Assembly (NCBI GenBank): GCA_027596075.1
Contig: JADGJC010000037.1
Location: 78,731-142,730, forward strand
Source: Rhizophlyctis rosea
Taxonomy: Eukaryota; Chytridiomycota; Chytridiomycetes; Rhizophlyctidales; Rhizophlyctidaceae
Direction: 5' to 3'
Length of the DNA stretch: 64,000 nt
Shown in pieces: positions 1 through 11,187 of the stretch (position 1 is the first letter of the stretch; each line of letters begins with the position of its first letter). The position numbers and the translations under genes are program-made. Under the pieces are notes generated by a model. That model made no database searches and was not told where the DNA came from. It saw only the letters and a list, made by a program, of their open reading frames with translations.

Positions 1-1150
1 TATTTTCTCTGTTGGTGGGTGGGTAGGGGGGTGGTTGGGGGGTGTGTGTGTTGGGGTGGGGGGGGGGCCGGGCGTTGTCCCCTACTGGGGTTCTCTTCCG
101 CCGCCCCGGGGGGGGGGGGGGGGGGGGGAATATTCGAATAGGGAGCACCTACCATGGATATTTGGTAACTTGTACCACGGCGCGCTTTTTGTTCGACGGA
201 ATGACTGTAAAACGTAAGGTATATAGCTTCGAACGGATGGTGCGTGACCACAAATACAATCCGGGTGCTGCGCTTCTTGAGACTTGTGTCGTTCTCAAAA
301 TTATTTATGCTGCGCATAGGTTGGTGGTGGTGGTGAAGTTTGCTTATCATCGAAGTGTGACTGCGCAAGCGAAGGGAATTTGGGATATCAAGCAAAGTAC
401 GTATGAGATCTCTTCGCGTCATCAATGAGCGTCGAAAGACCATCTGAGCAAGCTACACCTGGATTGATAAATAGTCTATGGTTATTTCCAACGGTGGACC
501 CCTCATCGCAGGTGAGGAACAAAGGCGAGCTCTGCCGGATATGTAATCAAGATCTGGCTTCAATCTGATTGGAGTCGGTGGATGCCGCATTTTCCTCAAG
601 CAAGTACAAGTAGGTGGACCTGCATGACATGTACTAAGCATCAGATACGGATCCCCTATCGAATCAAAACGGATTACGCCAAAGGCTTTCACAATATATT
701 TGTCAATTTGAGTGACAGAAACGCTTTACTGAGAACTGTGAGAGGCGACTACGATGGGTTTCTCTGGAAGTAATCTCTGTCTCCTTTCCCGCATCTTTTT
801 CTTGCAAGAAGAGGCGACCGGTGGGCGAAATGTGTTCAAGCGATTCAGACCCCCCTTGCACTCTATGATTATGTCAGCAATAACACGTCCGAAATGACTC
901 TGGAATTCCCTGACACTAAATGCCTCCGCAATCCGTCTGTCCGTCCACTACTCTTGAGGGCACCCAAACACCCACGAAATCCCTCACACTCCACAATCAC
1001 CGCACCATCCGAAATTAACCCGTCATCCTAAAAATATAAACACCCAGGTACATCCTCCTATCCCTGGCCTCCAACCAACGACACCTGCTTGTCCACCAAT
1101 CGCACCCGCCACATTCCTGCTCATCAAACCCCACACACCAACAGCACATA
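1..1150. other. Gene-free left edge
   Basis: I see no supportable gene. The first 130 bases are very G-rich. The last 200 bases before the reductase are C/A-rich, like the leaders of the other genes here, and probably hold its promoter and 5' UTR. Confidence 0.6.
18..128. repeat. G-rich low-complexity tract with long poly-G run
   Basis: Runs of G separated by single T or A residues are followed by an uninterrupted G run of about 19 bases ending near 128. The tract could form G-quadruplexes. Its position at the window edge also fits poly-G sequencing or assembly noise. It is not a TTAGGG-type telomere repeat. Confidence 0.8.
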
Positions 1151-2273
1151 ATGACACAATCACCTAATCCATCTTTGTTGGGAACTCCCGTTGGTCGCAC
1201 GGGTTACGGACTCATGGGTTTGACCTGGGCCGAACACCAAACTCCCGATGAGCAGGCTTTTGCCGCCATGGATGTAAGTAACGTGTTACAAAAAGAATTG
1301 GAGGGCGTGCAATTTGCGAGCGTGTATATACCCAGTGTTCGGGTTGAGCTGTTCCTCAATCTAATTATCACATCGGCCATAACAGGAAGCTCTTTCGAAC
1401 GGCTCCAACTTCTGGAACGGCGGCGAGTTCTATGGGTCCCCCGTCCCCACACTTAACCTAGACCTAATCAACCGCTACTTTTCCGCAAACCCGCAAAACG
1501 CATCTAAAGTCATCCTCTCAATCAAAGGCGGCATTAACCTTCAGAACTTCCACCCTGACGGCACACCAGAAGGCATCAAACGCTCCATTAACAACATCCT
1601 GTCCCACCTCGGCTCCTCCAAAAAACTCGACGTCTTCGAATGCGCCCGCGTCGATGCTTCCACACCCATCGAAACCACCATCGCCGCAATCGCGGAATAT
1701 GTCAAAGCCGGCAAAATCGGCGGTATAGGTCTCTCCGAATCCTCCGCCGCCACAATCAGGAAAGCTCACGCCGTCCACCCCATCGCGGCTGTCGAGGTTG
1801 AGTTTTCCCTCTTCTCAACGGAAATCCTCTCAAACGGTGTTGCGGCTACTTGTGCGGAACTCGGAATACCCATCGTAGCTTATTCACCTGTCGGACGTGG
1901 GTTTTTGACGGGGCAAATCAAGTCACTTGACGATATTCCTGAAGGGGATATGAGGCGGCGGTTTGAGAGGTTTTATCCGGAGAATTTTGGGAAGAATATT
2001 GAGTTGGTGGAGAAGATTGAGGAAATTGCTAAACGGAAAAACGTGACGCCCGCACAGTTGGCGTTGGCGTGGGTGAGGTATCAGAGTGGGAGAGACGGCA
2101 TGCCGGTTATTATTCCCATTCCCGGAACGACAAAGGCAGAACGTGTGAAGGAGAATTGTGTGGAGGTAGAACTTAGTGCGAAGGATATGGAGGAGATTGA
2201 GGGCGTTTTGAAGACTTTTACGGTTGCGGGCGGGAGGTATAACAAACATATGGAGGCGCATTTGTTTGTGTAG
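1151..2273 (+). CDS. Aldo-keto reductase, pyridoxal reductase (Plr1-like)
   Basis: Two exons, 1151-1273 and 1386-2273, joined in phase across a GTAAGT...ACAG intron, give 336 residues, the usual single-barrel AKR length. The start MTQSPNPSLLG leads into GYGLMGLTW and TPDEQ, as in fungal pyridoxal reductases. The active-site Tyr is in GGEFYG (about Y57) and the Lys in LSIKGG (about K88). The usual Asp five residues before the Tyr is Asn and the usual His region reads ECARVD; as I recall the fission-yeast enzyme shares both, so these look like subfamily traits rather than decay. GRGFLTG and the late IPIPGTTK segment match the NADPH-binding end of the barrel. Expected role: cytosolic NADPH-dependent reduction of pyridoxal to pyridoxine in vitamin B6 salvage. 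Another AKR substrate is possible. Confidence 0.9.
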
Positions 2274-5248
2274 GTGTTGGGAGGGGGGAGGGTTCTTGGG
2301 TGGGTTGGGAGGTGGGGCGACTCGTGTCTTTGTACATACATGTGTTCTGACTACTGGTAACATTCGAAAAAGTCCGTCTTTTGAAATTTGACTGTTGTGA
2401 TGTCATTTTATGGAATAAGACCGTCTGTGCTGGAGCATTTCTTCTTTTTGCGAGAGTTGCGGGCCCGCGTTGGGGGTAATGTGTAAGGGCTGAGCTATGG
2501 TCTGGCATCTCGAGGGCGAAATTGTTTCGTCGAGACTGCGGATGAGGGTCTTAAGTAGGTGCAAGGTGGGTTTTCATTGGTGTCTGTGGTGTTTCTTGCA
2601 AAATCATATTGGAAACGGGTTTGAAAGAGGTGGATTGACTCGATCTTTAAGAGCTCTGTGCCCCGTTCTTGTCCCCGATTCCATTGTCGTTGTTTGGAGT
2701 GGCCTTTCATATTCAAATGCAAAATTTTCGTCGATGCATCTTCTGTGTCCGCAACCTCGGTTCAAGGGATGTAACTACTCTTGGGCATTTGATCGTCCAA
2801 CAGCGGACAAGTCGCGAAATGGCTTTTCCCCCCGTCCATTTTTAGGGGACAGAACCAGTCTTCGGCATGGATTATGGGGTCGGTACTGTCGTAGTCTCAC
2901 CAGCGTATGTCTTTTATGACACATTGAGACGCTGCACTATCAGATGAAACTGGCAGCCACCCCGGTAGAGATCCATCCTCCCATCGTGGCATTTCGACGA
3001 TCCCATTGAAACCGCAGGTTTATTTTTGCTTTGGCACGTAACTGGACATCGACCAAGACGCGCTCCAAGCACCCCGAAGAAGATAAAACCCGCGAAAAAT
3101 TCGGTGAAATTTGTGAAATGCAATGATCCAGTGCAAGGCTTGCAAGCACTGATCACAATTGTATTTGAATGCCACGCGCAGTGTAGTGGGCGCCATCTGT
3201 CTGCGTTAGAAGTGGGCTGGTTCCGGTTGGTTGTTGTGCGGTCCGATACGTATAGGAAGCGGCCTTTTTTTGCACCTCGGTTTGCCATGGGCGGCTATCT
3301 GGTAAAATGCAAAAGTGATCAAAAACAACCCTGGTGATTTTTCATCCATAGTTGCCCCGTCATGCTTGCAAATCCGAGCAACAACAAGAAATATGAGCGC
3401 AGGCCACGATCCATTCCGGTGACCGAGCTTACTGCAGAGGGAAGTACTTGTGTGACACCCTCTTTTTGTAATATTTTTACTCATCGCATTATTGATGTGG
3501 ATTTTATGACGTTTGAACAAGTACTGGATAGGAGACCCCTATTTCGATAGCGGTCGCTGGCAAACATTACCTTCAGCAGCACCCAACCTCCCATACCCTG
3601 AAGAAAAAAAGATTGCAAATGAGCACAGTAGAGTTTATCCATCAGGGCAGTCATCGCGACTGTTTGGTCAGTGTTCTCCCGGTGGGATCTAGAGGCATTC
3701 GTTGTGCATGGAAGGATCGAAGGTTGTCTATGATAGTTAGATAAATCAATGACGGGAGAATGGGGTACTATCTAAGATATGCCCTAAAGGGGTGTATGCA
3801 ATCAAGCACATATGTGAGCGCGAAAAGTTTATTCATTTGCGGTTTTGTGAGCACTTGATGCACAAACCTTCCGGATTGATATGAGTGAGACCTTTGTATT
3901 GATCCAATGGTAGAATGCGGGTGAGTGGAGTTTGGATGGGTGGGTTGAAGCATAAGGGACCCGCAAGGGCTGGAGAGGGCAGGTATGGAAGTGCAGCCGT
4001 TTGTGCCGGGCGGGAGAATACCTACACCATACCCTCATTCAAGTCGTCTCAACCTCACATCAGGCTTATGGTAAAAGTTGGCAAGAACGTCTCAAAGGTA
4101 TACGCTCTGCTTTTGCGGGAGACTCGGATTCTTCTTTTTTTCCATTGGGATCAGTTCACCTGGTGCACATAGTGCACTAGTCAGCTGCTGCACTGAGTCA
4201 ATCTCCACCCTTGGTTTTACGCAGTTCAAAAATATTGGAACTTAATGTCCCGCGCGATATAATGTTTGCGGCCATATCTCCCGGATGGTCTGTGGCCGTA
4301 ACAGAGGCGGGCAACTTTCTTTTTTGTTGCACCGGACTGGACGACAAGTACGCAAGATGAGGAACTGTTGGAACATTGCCCCTTGGATGTCATGCGGAGG
4401 ATATTCATATCGCCGATGTTTTGATGTCTTGACGACGCTCAATTAAAAGTACATTTGCCAGCTAGTATATCGCACAGTGATTCCTTGAGCTCCTTCTAGA
4501 ATAGGCCCCTCTCGAAAAAAGGGCGTCTCCTTGCCTCATCCAAATGTTGCAAACAACTCGGAAAACTATCCATGTTTTCTTCGTGGCACTCTCAACGCTT
4601 CATGCAACAGTTGTCGTATCAAACATTGTAAACGCTGCATCTTCATTGTTGAGTATCAAGACCTAAGCAGAACGGCCTTGAAGGAAGCGTCAATCCGATA
4701 TGGGGTTTCTGTATCGTATTACTTTTCTTGCGTCTGCTGGGTGGTATCCAAGCCCAGATGGGTTGTTTCGTTCTTTGCGTTACAAATGAATTTGATGCGC
4801 TGGTTGATTGTGAGGGAAGACAATGTGGAGACACTGTACTTTGCCATACATCCAGCGTACCATATTCTTTTGCTGCCTTGTGTGTCGTCTGTGCATATCG
4901 CATTCCTTGTTCGCCGTCGCCGCCATGCGAGATCATCTAAAATTCGTGGTATTTATCCATGATGGTAATGAGATCTGCGGAACGAAAAGAAATGAAGATG
5001 ATGGAAGTGCCTTGTGGTATGGAAGGGCAAGGGGTGGAAATCCTTTTGCCAGTGCCATTTCTGATCTGATCCTATAATACTTATGATCTACTAGGGTTTA
5101 GAATTTATATCTCAAACTTGCTCGAAAATTCGAGATAGTACAATAGCCCGCACCGAACTGCGGATGCTACACAGCAGGACAATATTGTGCTCTCCCGCTG
5201 TCATTTGCTGCGCCTTCGCGATCTCTCACTTCTTCCTTTTCCTGTCTA
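2274..5248. other. Gene-poor stretch
   Basis: About 3 kb with only short open frames lacking coding bias, convincing starts or recognisable domains. No RNA gene or mobile element was recognised. Confidence 0.5.
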
Positions 5249-5554
5249 TTAAACTTTTAATGTCGACATAAGGTTGTATCCTGCCATCCATCGTCGGGGA
5301 CCAGTGATTCGAACTTCAGTGGAATACTTGAAGGAGATGTTGTAATCTGACGTTGAACCCGCAGTAGGGGGTGATTTCGCCTTAACCTCCTGCTGTGCCT
5401 CAGCTTTTCCCGTCTTTTTTTGATGCTCGGTTGAGGGAGTTGGAGCGAAGGCACTTTTTGGAAGCAAAGGAATATTCGAACATTCTTCCAGACTCTCCAT
5501 TGACTCCTGCTCCCCTGACGAAACTTCTTGAACGACCAATGCGATCTCAGTCAT
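5249..5554 (-). CDS. Possible small acidic protein, unknown function
   Basis: An ATG-started frame of 101 codons. The product begins MTEIALVVQEV, then has a Glu/Ser-rich stretch, a Lys/Ala/Gln-rich middle and a more ordered end (YNISFKYSTEV). The composition is protein-like and the frame has no internal breaks, but I recognise no family and see no clear promoter. It would be divergently arranged with the Cys-rich frame starting near 5944. It may be a real small gene, a last exon or chance. Confidence 0.3.
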   Translation of the reverse strand: MTEIALVVQEVSSGEQESMESLEECSNIPLLPKSAFAPTPSTEHQKKTGKAEAQQEVKAKSPPTAGSTSDYNISFKYSTEVRITGPRRWMAGYNLMSTLKV

Positions 5555-5943
5555 ATCTGTCTTTCTGATGATGGTTTGACCACTTGCGATGTGCGTTCAT
5601 GTGATAACATTTGGTCTCGAATTGCGGAGTTTGTGGACTCACAATTCTATACAAAATGAGCTTATCAAGAGTAGGATCGATGAATGGTCGGGTTTGGGAA
5701 TTGATCATGTTGTGGCTGAATTCTTTTTTCGTCTTTGTTGGCGAGTGCGGCTGTGCTGCTCCCCAGCCTGCGATGTGCTAGACCGCTTAACAAAAGGTTT
5801 TAACCCCTATTTCCTACTTTTCATATGTCGTTCGTTTGCACTAGGAGAAACAACCAAAGTTCTGGATTCATTCCCATTCCAGTGCGAAAATAGACTATCT
5901 ATCAATCATCACAACCACACCGACAAAATCTCAACTGCTCACC

Positions 5944-6407
5944 ATGGATTCCTCCATCCCCCACTAACTCTGGCGCCAACTCCTCCGCTCGACACGATAC
6001 AATACCTTCAAGACTACGCTTACGTCGAAGCATACCGAGAAGGTAAGGTCTACTCCCGCAAATACATCGACGAAGATGGATACTGTTGGAAACCTTCCCT
6101 ACACGTTTTCCTCTCCCGTGACGACGAGAAGAGCATGAACAGGTTGTTTGTAGGAAAGGATAAGAAGGCGTTTGTGGGGTATGAGATACGGCCGTTTTGT
6201 CAGTGTAGGAATTGTTGTGCGAATGAGGGGTTGGAGAAGTGTTGTGCGGGGTGTGGAGGGTGCTTGAAGATGGGAGGGAGATTTGGCGCAGCATGGGAAT
6301 ATTATGGCAGCATTGAAGAAGAAGGGGACTGGTGGGGATGGAAATGTTGCATCGACAGAAGAAGGTTCCACCTCGAAGTCTGTGCTGTAGTCTGTGCTGT
6401 CATCTAA
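5944..6407 (+). CDS. Cysteine-rich small protein, probable frameshift near the start
   Basis: From about 5980 to 6350 the frame looks coding (third positions rich in C, then ordered acidic and aromatic segments). It encodes a Cys-rich patch at about 6196-6270 with C-x-C-x-x-C-C and C-C-x-x-C-x-x-C spacings, then Trp/Glu-rich sequence (EYYGSIEEEGDWWGW). The best start is the ATG at 5944: it follows a typical A/C-rich leader and has a good context (CACCATGG). That ATG, however, runs MDSSIPH into a stop, while the coding frame is offset. One missing base, for example in the CCCCC run at about 5958-5962, would join them. Metal binding is plausible from the cysteines; no family is recognised. It could be a pseudogene, a sequencing error or a gene with an unseen first exon. 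Confidence 0.4.
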
Positions 6408-6631
6408 TTACAACCATCTTTGATCATGAAGTGCATGCTCTTTTATGAGATGTCTGAAGATCGTCCTCTCAATGTCACCGATCAATAGGATGGTTTTCTT
6501 GCCTCTCAAAATTCGTCGGCCCCCGTGCTGTATTCGGCCAGAGGTTTATGTGTGAGGCGGAAGGCAGTCGCGAAGTAGGCGACGAAAATGTCCGTTGGAT
6601 GTGCTGTTACAGATGTGAATTATACAATCAA

Positions 6632-6641
6632 ATATATAAAG
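6632..6641 (+). promoter_or_regulatory. TATA-like box
   Basis: ATATATAAAG lies about 60 bases upstream of the A/C-rich leader and ATG at 6699, a spacing that fits a core promoter for the small frame there. Confidence 0.3.
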
Positions 6642-6698
6642 ATCCAGGGCGGAGAAGGCCCTCGAACATCCAACATACTTCCCAACCTACCATTATCA

Positions 6699-6992
6699 AT
6701 GCCTTCCGGCCTCATCATTTTAGACCGAACCGCGTATCACTTCCTACCCGAGCTGTCCATCCTTACGATCCCAATTCGCGCATGGGTAGACCCCGGACCT
6801 TCCGCAGCTACCGCCTTTACTTCTCAGACCCATCACATGATGAACGACCACAATGGGAGGCACGACCTTCCATTCTGCCTCCTGCGGTATGTTTCGCCTG
6901 CATTGTGACCCCTAGAAACTGCGCCCAGCCTTGTCCGTTTACCACCAAACCGCACTAACCAAAATCAACCCTTTTTGGCTCTGGTCCGTTGA
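6699..6992 (+). CDS. Possible small two-exon gene, unknown function
   Basis: The ATG at 6699 follows a TATA-like box and a C/A-rich leader. Exon 1 (to 6886) has coding-like codon use and starts MPSGLIILDRTAYH. A GTATGT donor with a CAG 42 bases later (intron 6887-6928) keeps the frame open to a stop at 6990-6992, giving about 83 residues. The intron would be shorter than most here. The 3' end overlaps the end of the convergent WD40 gene by about 28 bases. No domain is recognised; part of this could be a 5' fragment of a lost gene. Confidence 0.3.
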
Positions 6993-8519
6993 TTGTAACC
7001 GTGTCCCGCCCAGAAGTGTGTCTCTCCAGCTATCCGTCTTTTGTCTTGTCGGACCAATCGAATCCCCTCCCGGCCGATTTCCGCCATCTCCCGCTCAAAA
7101 GCTCTCCGACCCTTCCCTCGCGTATTCCATGTGAAAGCTTTCCTAAGTCGCTGATTCAGGTAACTGTACCAAGCATCATCCTCTTCAATGAGCTCCTTGG
7201 TAACTTTGCGAATCGGCCGTTCTCTATCCCCATCACAACTCTTTCCTCTGTTTTCCTCTACCGTGCCATCATCCACCTCTTCCTCTTCAACATACACCTC
7301 CCAATCGTCAGATTCATACTTATGATGGTCCTCTTTCTCGCCATTCTTCACTTCTGCTGTATCCTCGTCTTTTCTGTCTTCACTATCAGCAATGGACATC
7401 CATTTAAGCCTTTTGCTGCCTATTCACATTCGGCGTGACCTTCGGTTTCGCAAGATCCATCTAGTTACCCACAAGCTGTTTTTCCGTATTGTGCGTGCCA
7501 TCAATTCTTCCCACCCCGTCGGCTGTTTTAAGAAAATTCCTGTAGCACGGGCGTTTGGCTCCTCCCATAATTCCTCGGTATCTGCTTCATCGAAGACGAC
7601 CGGTGACCAATTCTTTCGCAATTTGGGTGGAAGCCAGCCTCTGACAAAAACCGCTCGTCCCCTTCCGTTGAAGAGCGCGTGAACTCCGTCACCAGCTTGA
7701 ACCAAGTGGCCTCTCAAATGTGAGGGGATCCAACCTAATCGGCGTCCATTGAGGTCCGTCACCCAGCCCTTGCACAGCAGCGGCATTGAGACCGAATTGT
7801 AGAACAAATCCCCCGCCAAAGACAATTTAACCGATGGACCTGGCCGGCCATGCATTTCCCGCCCCACTTTCCAAATTTCTGCCTTCTCCTTCAACCCCGT
7901 CTCCCAATCATCACACCTGTACCATTCAGCCCGAGTCACGATGTATTCTCCATCCCTTGCAACCGCCAATGCACTGATTGCGCCACAGTCAAGATTGAGA
8001 AGGTACTTCAGGTGACCACTTGGAAAATCGTAGACTTTAACTATTCCATCGGATTGTCCCACCATCACAGTGCGTCCGTCGGATGTGATTGCAACAGACC
8101 GTAACCAAGGCCAGTGATTGAAATAGAGATCATATCTCCTCAACAGAAGGCCGGTAATCGTCCATAACTTTAGATCGCCGCCATGTGAAGCTGTTACAAA
8201 ATGCTGTCCACTCGGTGTGAATGCAACAGCAGCGCCACCGGAATTTCTCATATGCAAGGTTTTCTTCTGCCTTCCGGACCGCCCATTCCATATGACTGCC
8301 GATTGCTTGAAATCATGTTTGTTACCGAGTCCAATAAGAATGTGCTCTCCGTCTGGCGAGATTGCAGTCGACTGAATGTGGCATTCACAATTATCCAACA
8401 TCCCAAGAATGTTGCCGGTGTGAGCATCCCACACCTTGGCAACCCCATCCGACGAGCCGGTAACAACCAAGCCTCTCCCTTGAGTAAACGATGCGCACGT
8501 CACATAGTCAGCATGTCCT
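6965..8519 (-). CDS. WD40-repeat protein with acidic C-terminal region (5' end unresolved)
   Basis: The 8519-7424 block encodes at least five WD40-like repeats, with GHADYVTCAS, SSDGVAKVWDAHTG, SHGGDLKLW and QSDGIVKVYD as clear blade signatures. A GTGGGT donor near 7457 and a CAG near 7401 would join it, in phase, to a second block ending at 6965. That block is acidic (DDWEVYVEEEEVDDG) and then basic (KAFTWNTRGKGRRAF). The coding block opens with an acceptor (TTCAG at about 8520) one base into the Gly codon of the first GH dipeptide, so at least one upstream exon exists between 8521 and about 8880. I could not find a donor in the right phase, so start and full length are unknown. Expected role: a beta-propeller scaffold; the partner cannot be read from sequence. 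Confidence 0.65.
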
Positions 8520-9702
8520 GAACGATCTTCCGATGCGCAAGAAATTTGCGTTATGTATGGTGATATGTTTTCCGTTCAGTACCTACCGCGTGCAAGTTAT
8601 GTTTGGAGCCATGACGGCGATGTTTACGTACCCAAGCGAAAAAGAACATGGCGACATGGAAAGAAATAGATACTGTGGTGTCAATAGTTGGGCCAGTGCT
8701 GGTGAAATCGTTGTCATGCCTTTGCTGCCTACTGAACTTGACGATATCTGGAGGTGAATTGCAGGCGTTAGTATATAGGCAAACAGTCGGCCAAGAATTT
8801 ACAGGCGCAAAGAGTCGCACAGTTATACTGCTTGACAAGGCCAAAACTTCAGGTGCGTTATACAAGTAGCAATCAACGCAGAGATGTCAACGGCAGCAAC
8901 GACCAGCCGACATCAACGTTCTGTTCCAGTTGAAAGCATTCCTAAACCTTTCCCAAATCCTCGCTCCAGGACCAAAGACAAAAACGCAGTGGAGAAAATC
9001 GTAAAATGCAACCTTGTGATCATGACTCGCACTTTTTGCCGAAGGAAAACCCTGGTGACCTCTAGGTATTGATGAAGCGATAACAGTATAACATTACCAT
9101 TGTCGGACGCTTCACTTGAGCGACTGAAGGAGTTGAAGGTTAGAGCGCTTGGTAAAATTGATGACGAAAATGGCATAACACCATGGTGCGTAGCGGAAGA
9201 CGTTGGAATCGTTTGAACCGGAACCTCGTCATCAAAGCGACGAACAAACGAAATTCGACACGCTGTGACTCACTGCTTGGACCTCATCACCTTCTGTTGA
9301 TCATTGGCAGCATGAAATCCATTCGATCTTAATTTCCTGCAAAGACTGCAGGTCGTAAGGAGATTTTGAGCCCTACTTCATGTAATTCATGTCCAGACAG
9401 CTGGGGTGTGGCTGATCTTCAACAACGTTTGAGTGCGTCACAGCAATGCAAAAAGAACAGCGGAGGCATTAGCTGTTTGTGAGTATATATCGATTCTTTG
9501 CTCCGCAGGCCTCGTCCTCAGTTCAAAACCCTGACCCAAAGGACCCTGATTTGCTGCGCCATTTGGCCCGGAGGAACATCCATGACTGCAGACAGTGTCA
9601 GACACACAAGTCGGACCATTTTGACAACTCTTCATATCCCCCCAACTTCAAAGTCCTTCTTTGCCCCCATCCTCCCACTCCTCCCGAATCGACCCAGCAG
9701 CC
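8520..9702. other. Intergenic, likely holding the WD40 gene's first exon(s)
   Basis: The WD40 gene must begin here on the minus strand. Short frames such as that at 8884-9072 (+) lack supporting signals. GTATATAT at about 9483 could serve the KH/CCCH gene. Confidence 0.4.
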
Positions 9703-10362
9703 ATGTCTCTATGCTTTGGTAATGATGAGACGGACACACGGACCTTCCCTCTTGATGCGCCCTCTAAGCTGATAGGGCATATTGTGGGGCGGGAACATCG
9801 TCATTTCACGGCTATTGCACAGCAAACCCATACATCCATCAAAATCAGAATGATAGATAACGTGGACACGTTCATTGTAAGATCGGATAAAAGTGGCAAA
9901 GCTGAAGTGGGTCTGGCAGAAGTGAGTGTCACGAGTATTGTAACTCCGTTCCGTCGCCGACACTGTGGACTCAAACCTGTCAACACTTGACAGACACTCC
10001 TTCGTAAGCACATAGAAGAAATTCACAAACTTTCCCTCCAACGATGCCGAGACGGAGCCTTCTGCCAGCAACACAAATTCCTCAGATGCATTCGAACTCA
10101 TCCCACTCATCCGGAATCACGATCCAACCCCCGAAAGTCCACCAAATCCAAGGTCAAGCCTGTCGTAGGCGTTATGCAGCAACAAAAGGCAGCTTGCCAA
10201 TACGGCCTCGACAGTAAACGGAGGATTTGCAACTTCTCTCATCCAATTGTGGCGGGTGGGGCCACAGCTGTTTGGAAGATAGAAATGGAGGACAAAAGGA
10301 GGGAGAAAAGGAAACAAGAAGGAATGATGGAGGCTGAGAACGTGGAGGAGAATGGAGAATGA
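9703..10362 (+). CDS. KH-domain protein with two Nab2-like CCCH zinc fingers
   Basis: Two exons, 9703-9921 and 9994-10362, are joined in phase 0 across a 72-nt GTGAGT...GACAG intron and give 195 residues. Residues about 13-85 match a type I KH domain: APSKLIGHIVG, then TSIKI, then an alternating strand and a helix that runs uninterrupted across the exon junction (GLAE/TLLRKHIEEI). The RNA-gripping GXXG loop reads G29-R-E-H32, so its second Gly is lost. Then come C91-x5-C97-x7-C105-x3-H109-P and C141-x5-S147-x4-C152-x3-H156-P. These resemble Nab2/ZC3H14-type fingers, the second with Ser for its second Cys. The tail is Lys/Glu-rich. Expected role: RNA binding, probably poly(A) or mRNA handling. 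It lies 825 bp upstream of the Argonaute in the same orientation; a functional link is only inference. Confidence 0.75.
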
Positions 10363-11187
10363 AGCAGGTGAAGACGTGAAGGTATAGGTAGGTGTATAGA
10401 GACGGCACGATTACTCGATTATGGGCAGAATATCACATATATCCGCTAATTCACACACACAAACTGCTTTAACCGCGCGAGTGATTAGTTCAGGTTTCCC
10501 TGTAAGCCTCCTCTTTGAATTACCATGATTCAAGGTGACATGGAAGACCACATAGACGCATATCGTTCCGCAGCCTTTCCACTTAACGCAAAAGATTCCC
10601 ACAGCTGCGCTCAGTGTGGACCGATCTGCACCCCTTTTCCGGCTCCGCCTCCATTGAAGGCATTGAATGGTCCAGCCTGAGCCATAACATGCATACATGT
10701 TGACCCAAATCCCATCATCATGCATGTTGTGCCGAACTGAACCACAAACTACGCGTGTCGGCCTGATCCTCGGAACTTCTCCACCGCTTGGGTTTTTGGG
10801 CCTGAGTTTGATTACGGTCGACCGCCAAAACACTACGCTCGGCCCACATTCACGTGCTTGTCGACCTGAACCCGCTGACCATCCAAGCCAGCCATGCTTC
10901 TATTGAGTTGACTTGTGCCACACGCCCCGCCCGACTTATCCCAACAACTCGACGCTATTCAAACCCTGATATGTCTGAAACCCCTTTTCTCGCTTCTCCG
11001 CTTGCTTCAGACTGTTTCACCCATTATTCAAACAAAGTCCTCAATATCACAACTCGTCAACGGCGAACAACTTCCAATACCCATAACACCTCACCAAATT
11101 GCCAACCTACGTTTTCAATCATCAAACTCACCCTCTGTTACGCAAAACAACCTTCCCCGCCTATACGACACACAAAGAAAAGTCACC
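10363..11187. other. Intergenic, presumed Argonaute promoter
   Basis: No supported gene. The last 150 bases are C/A-rich with a CACCATGC start context, like other leaders in the window. Confidence 0.5.

Noticed and set aside
1..128. Telomere or CRISPR-like repeat at the left edge
   Set aside because: No regular unit, no TTAGGG-type repeat and no spacer structure; only G-rich low complexity.
2497..2919. 140-codon plus-strand frame
   Set aside because: No codon bias, no recognisable domain, and overlaps equally long frames on the other strand; consistent with chance.
10411..10833. 140-codon minus-strand frame between the KH/CCCH gene and Argonaute
   Set aside because: Random-looking composition and no splice or promoter support.
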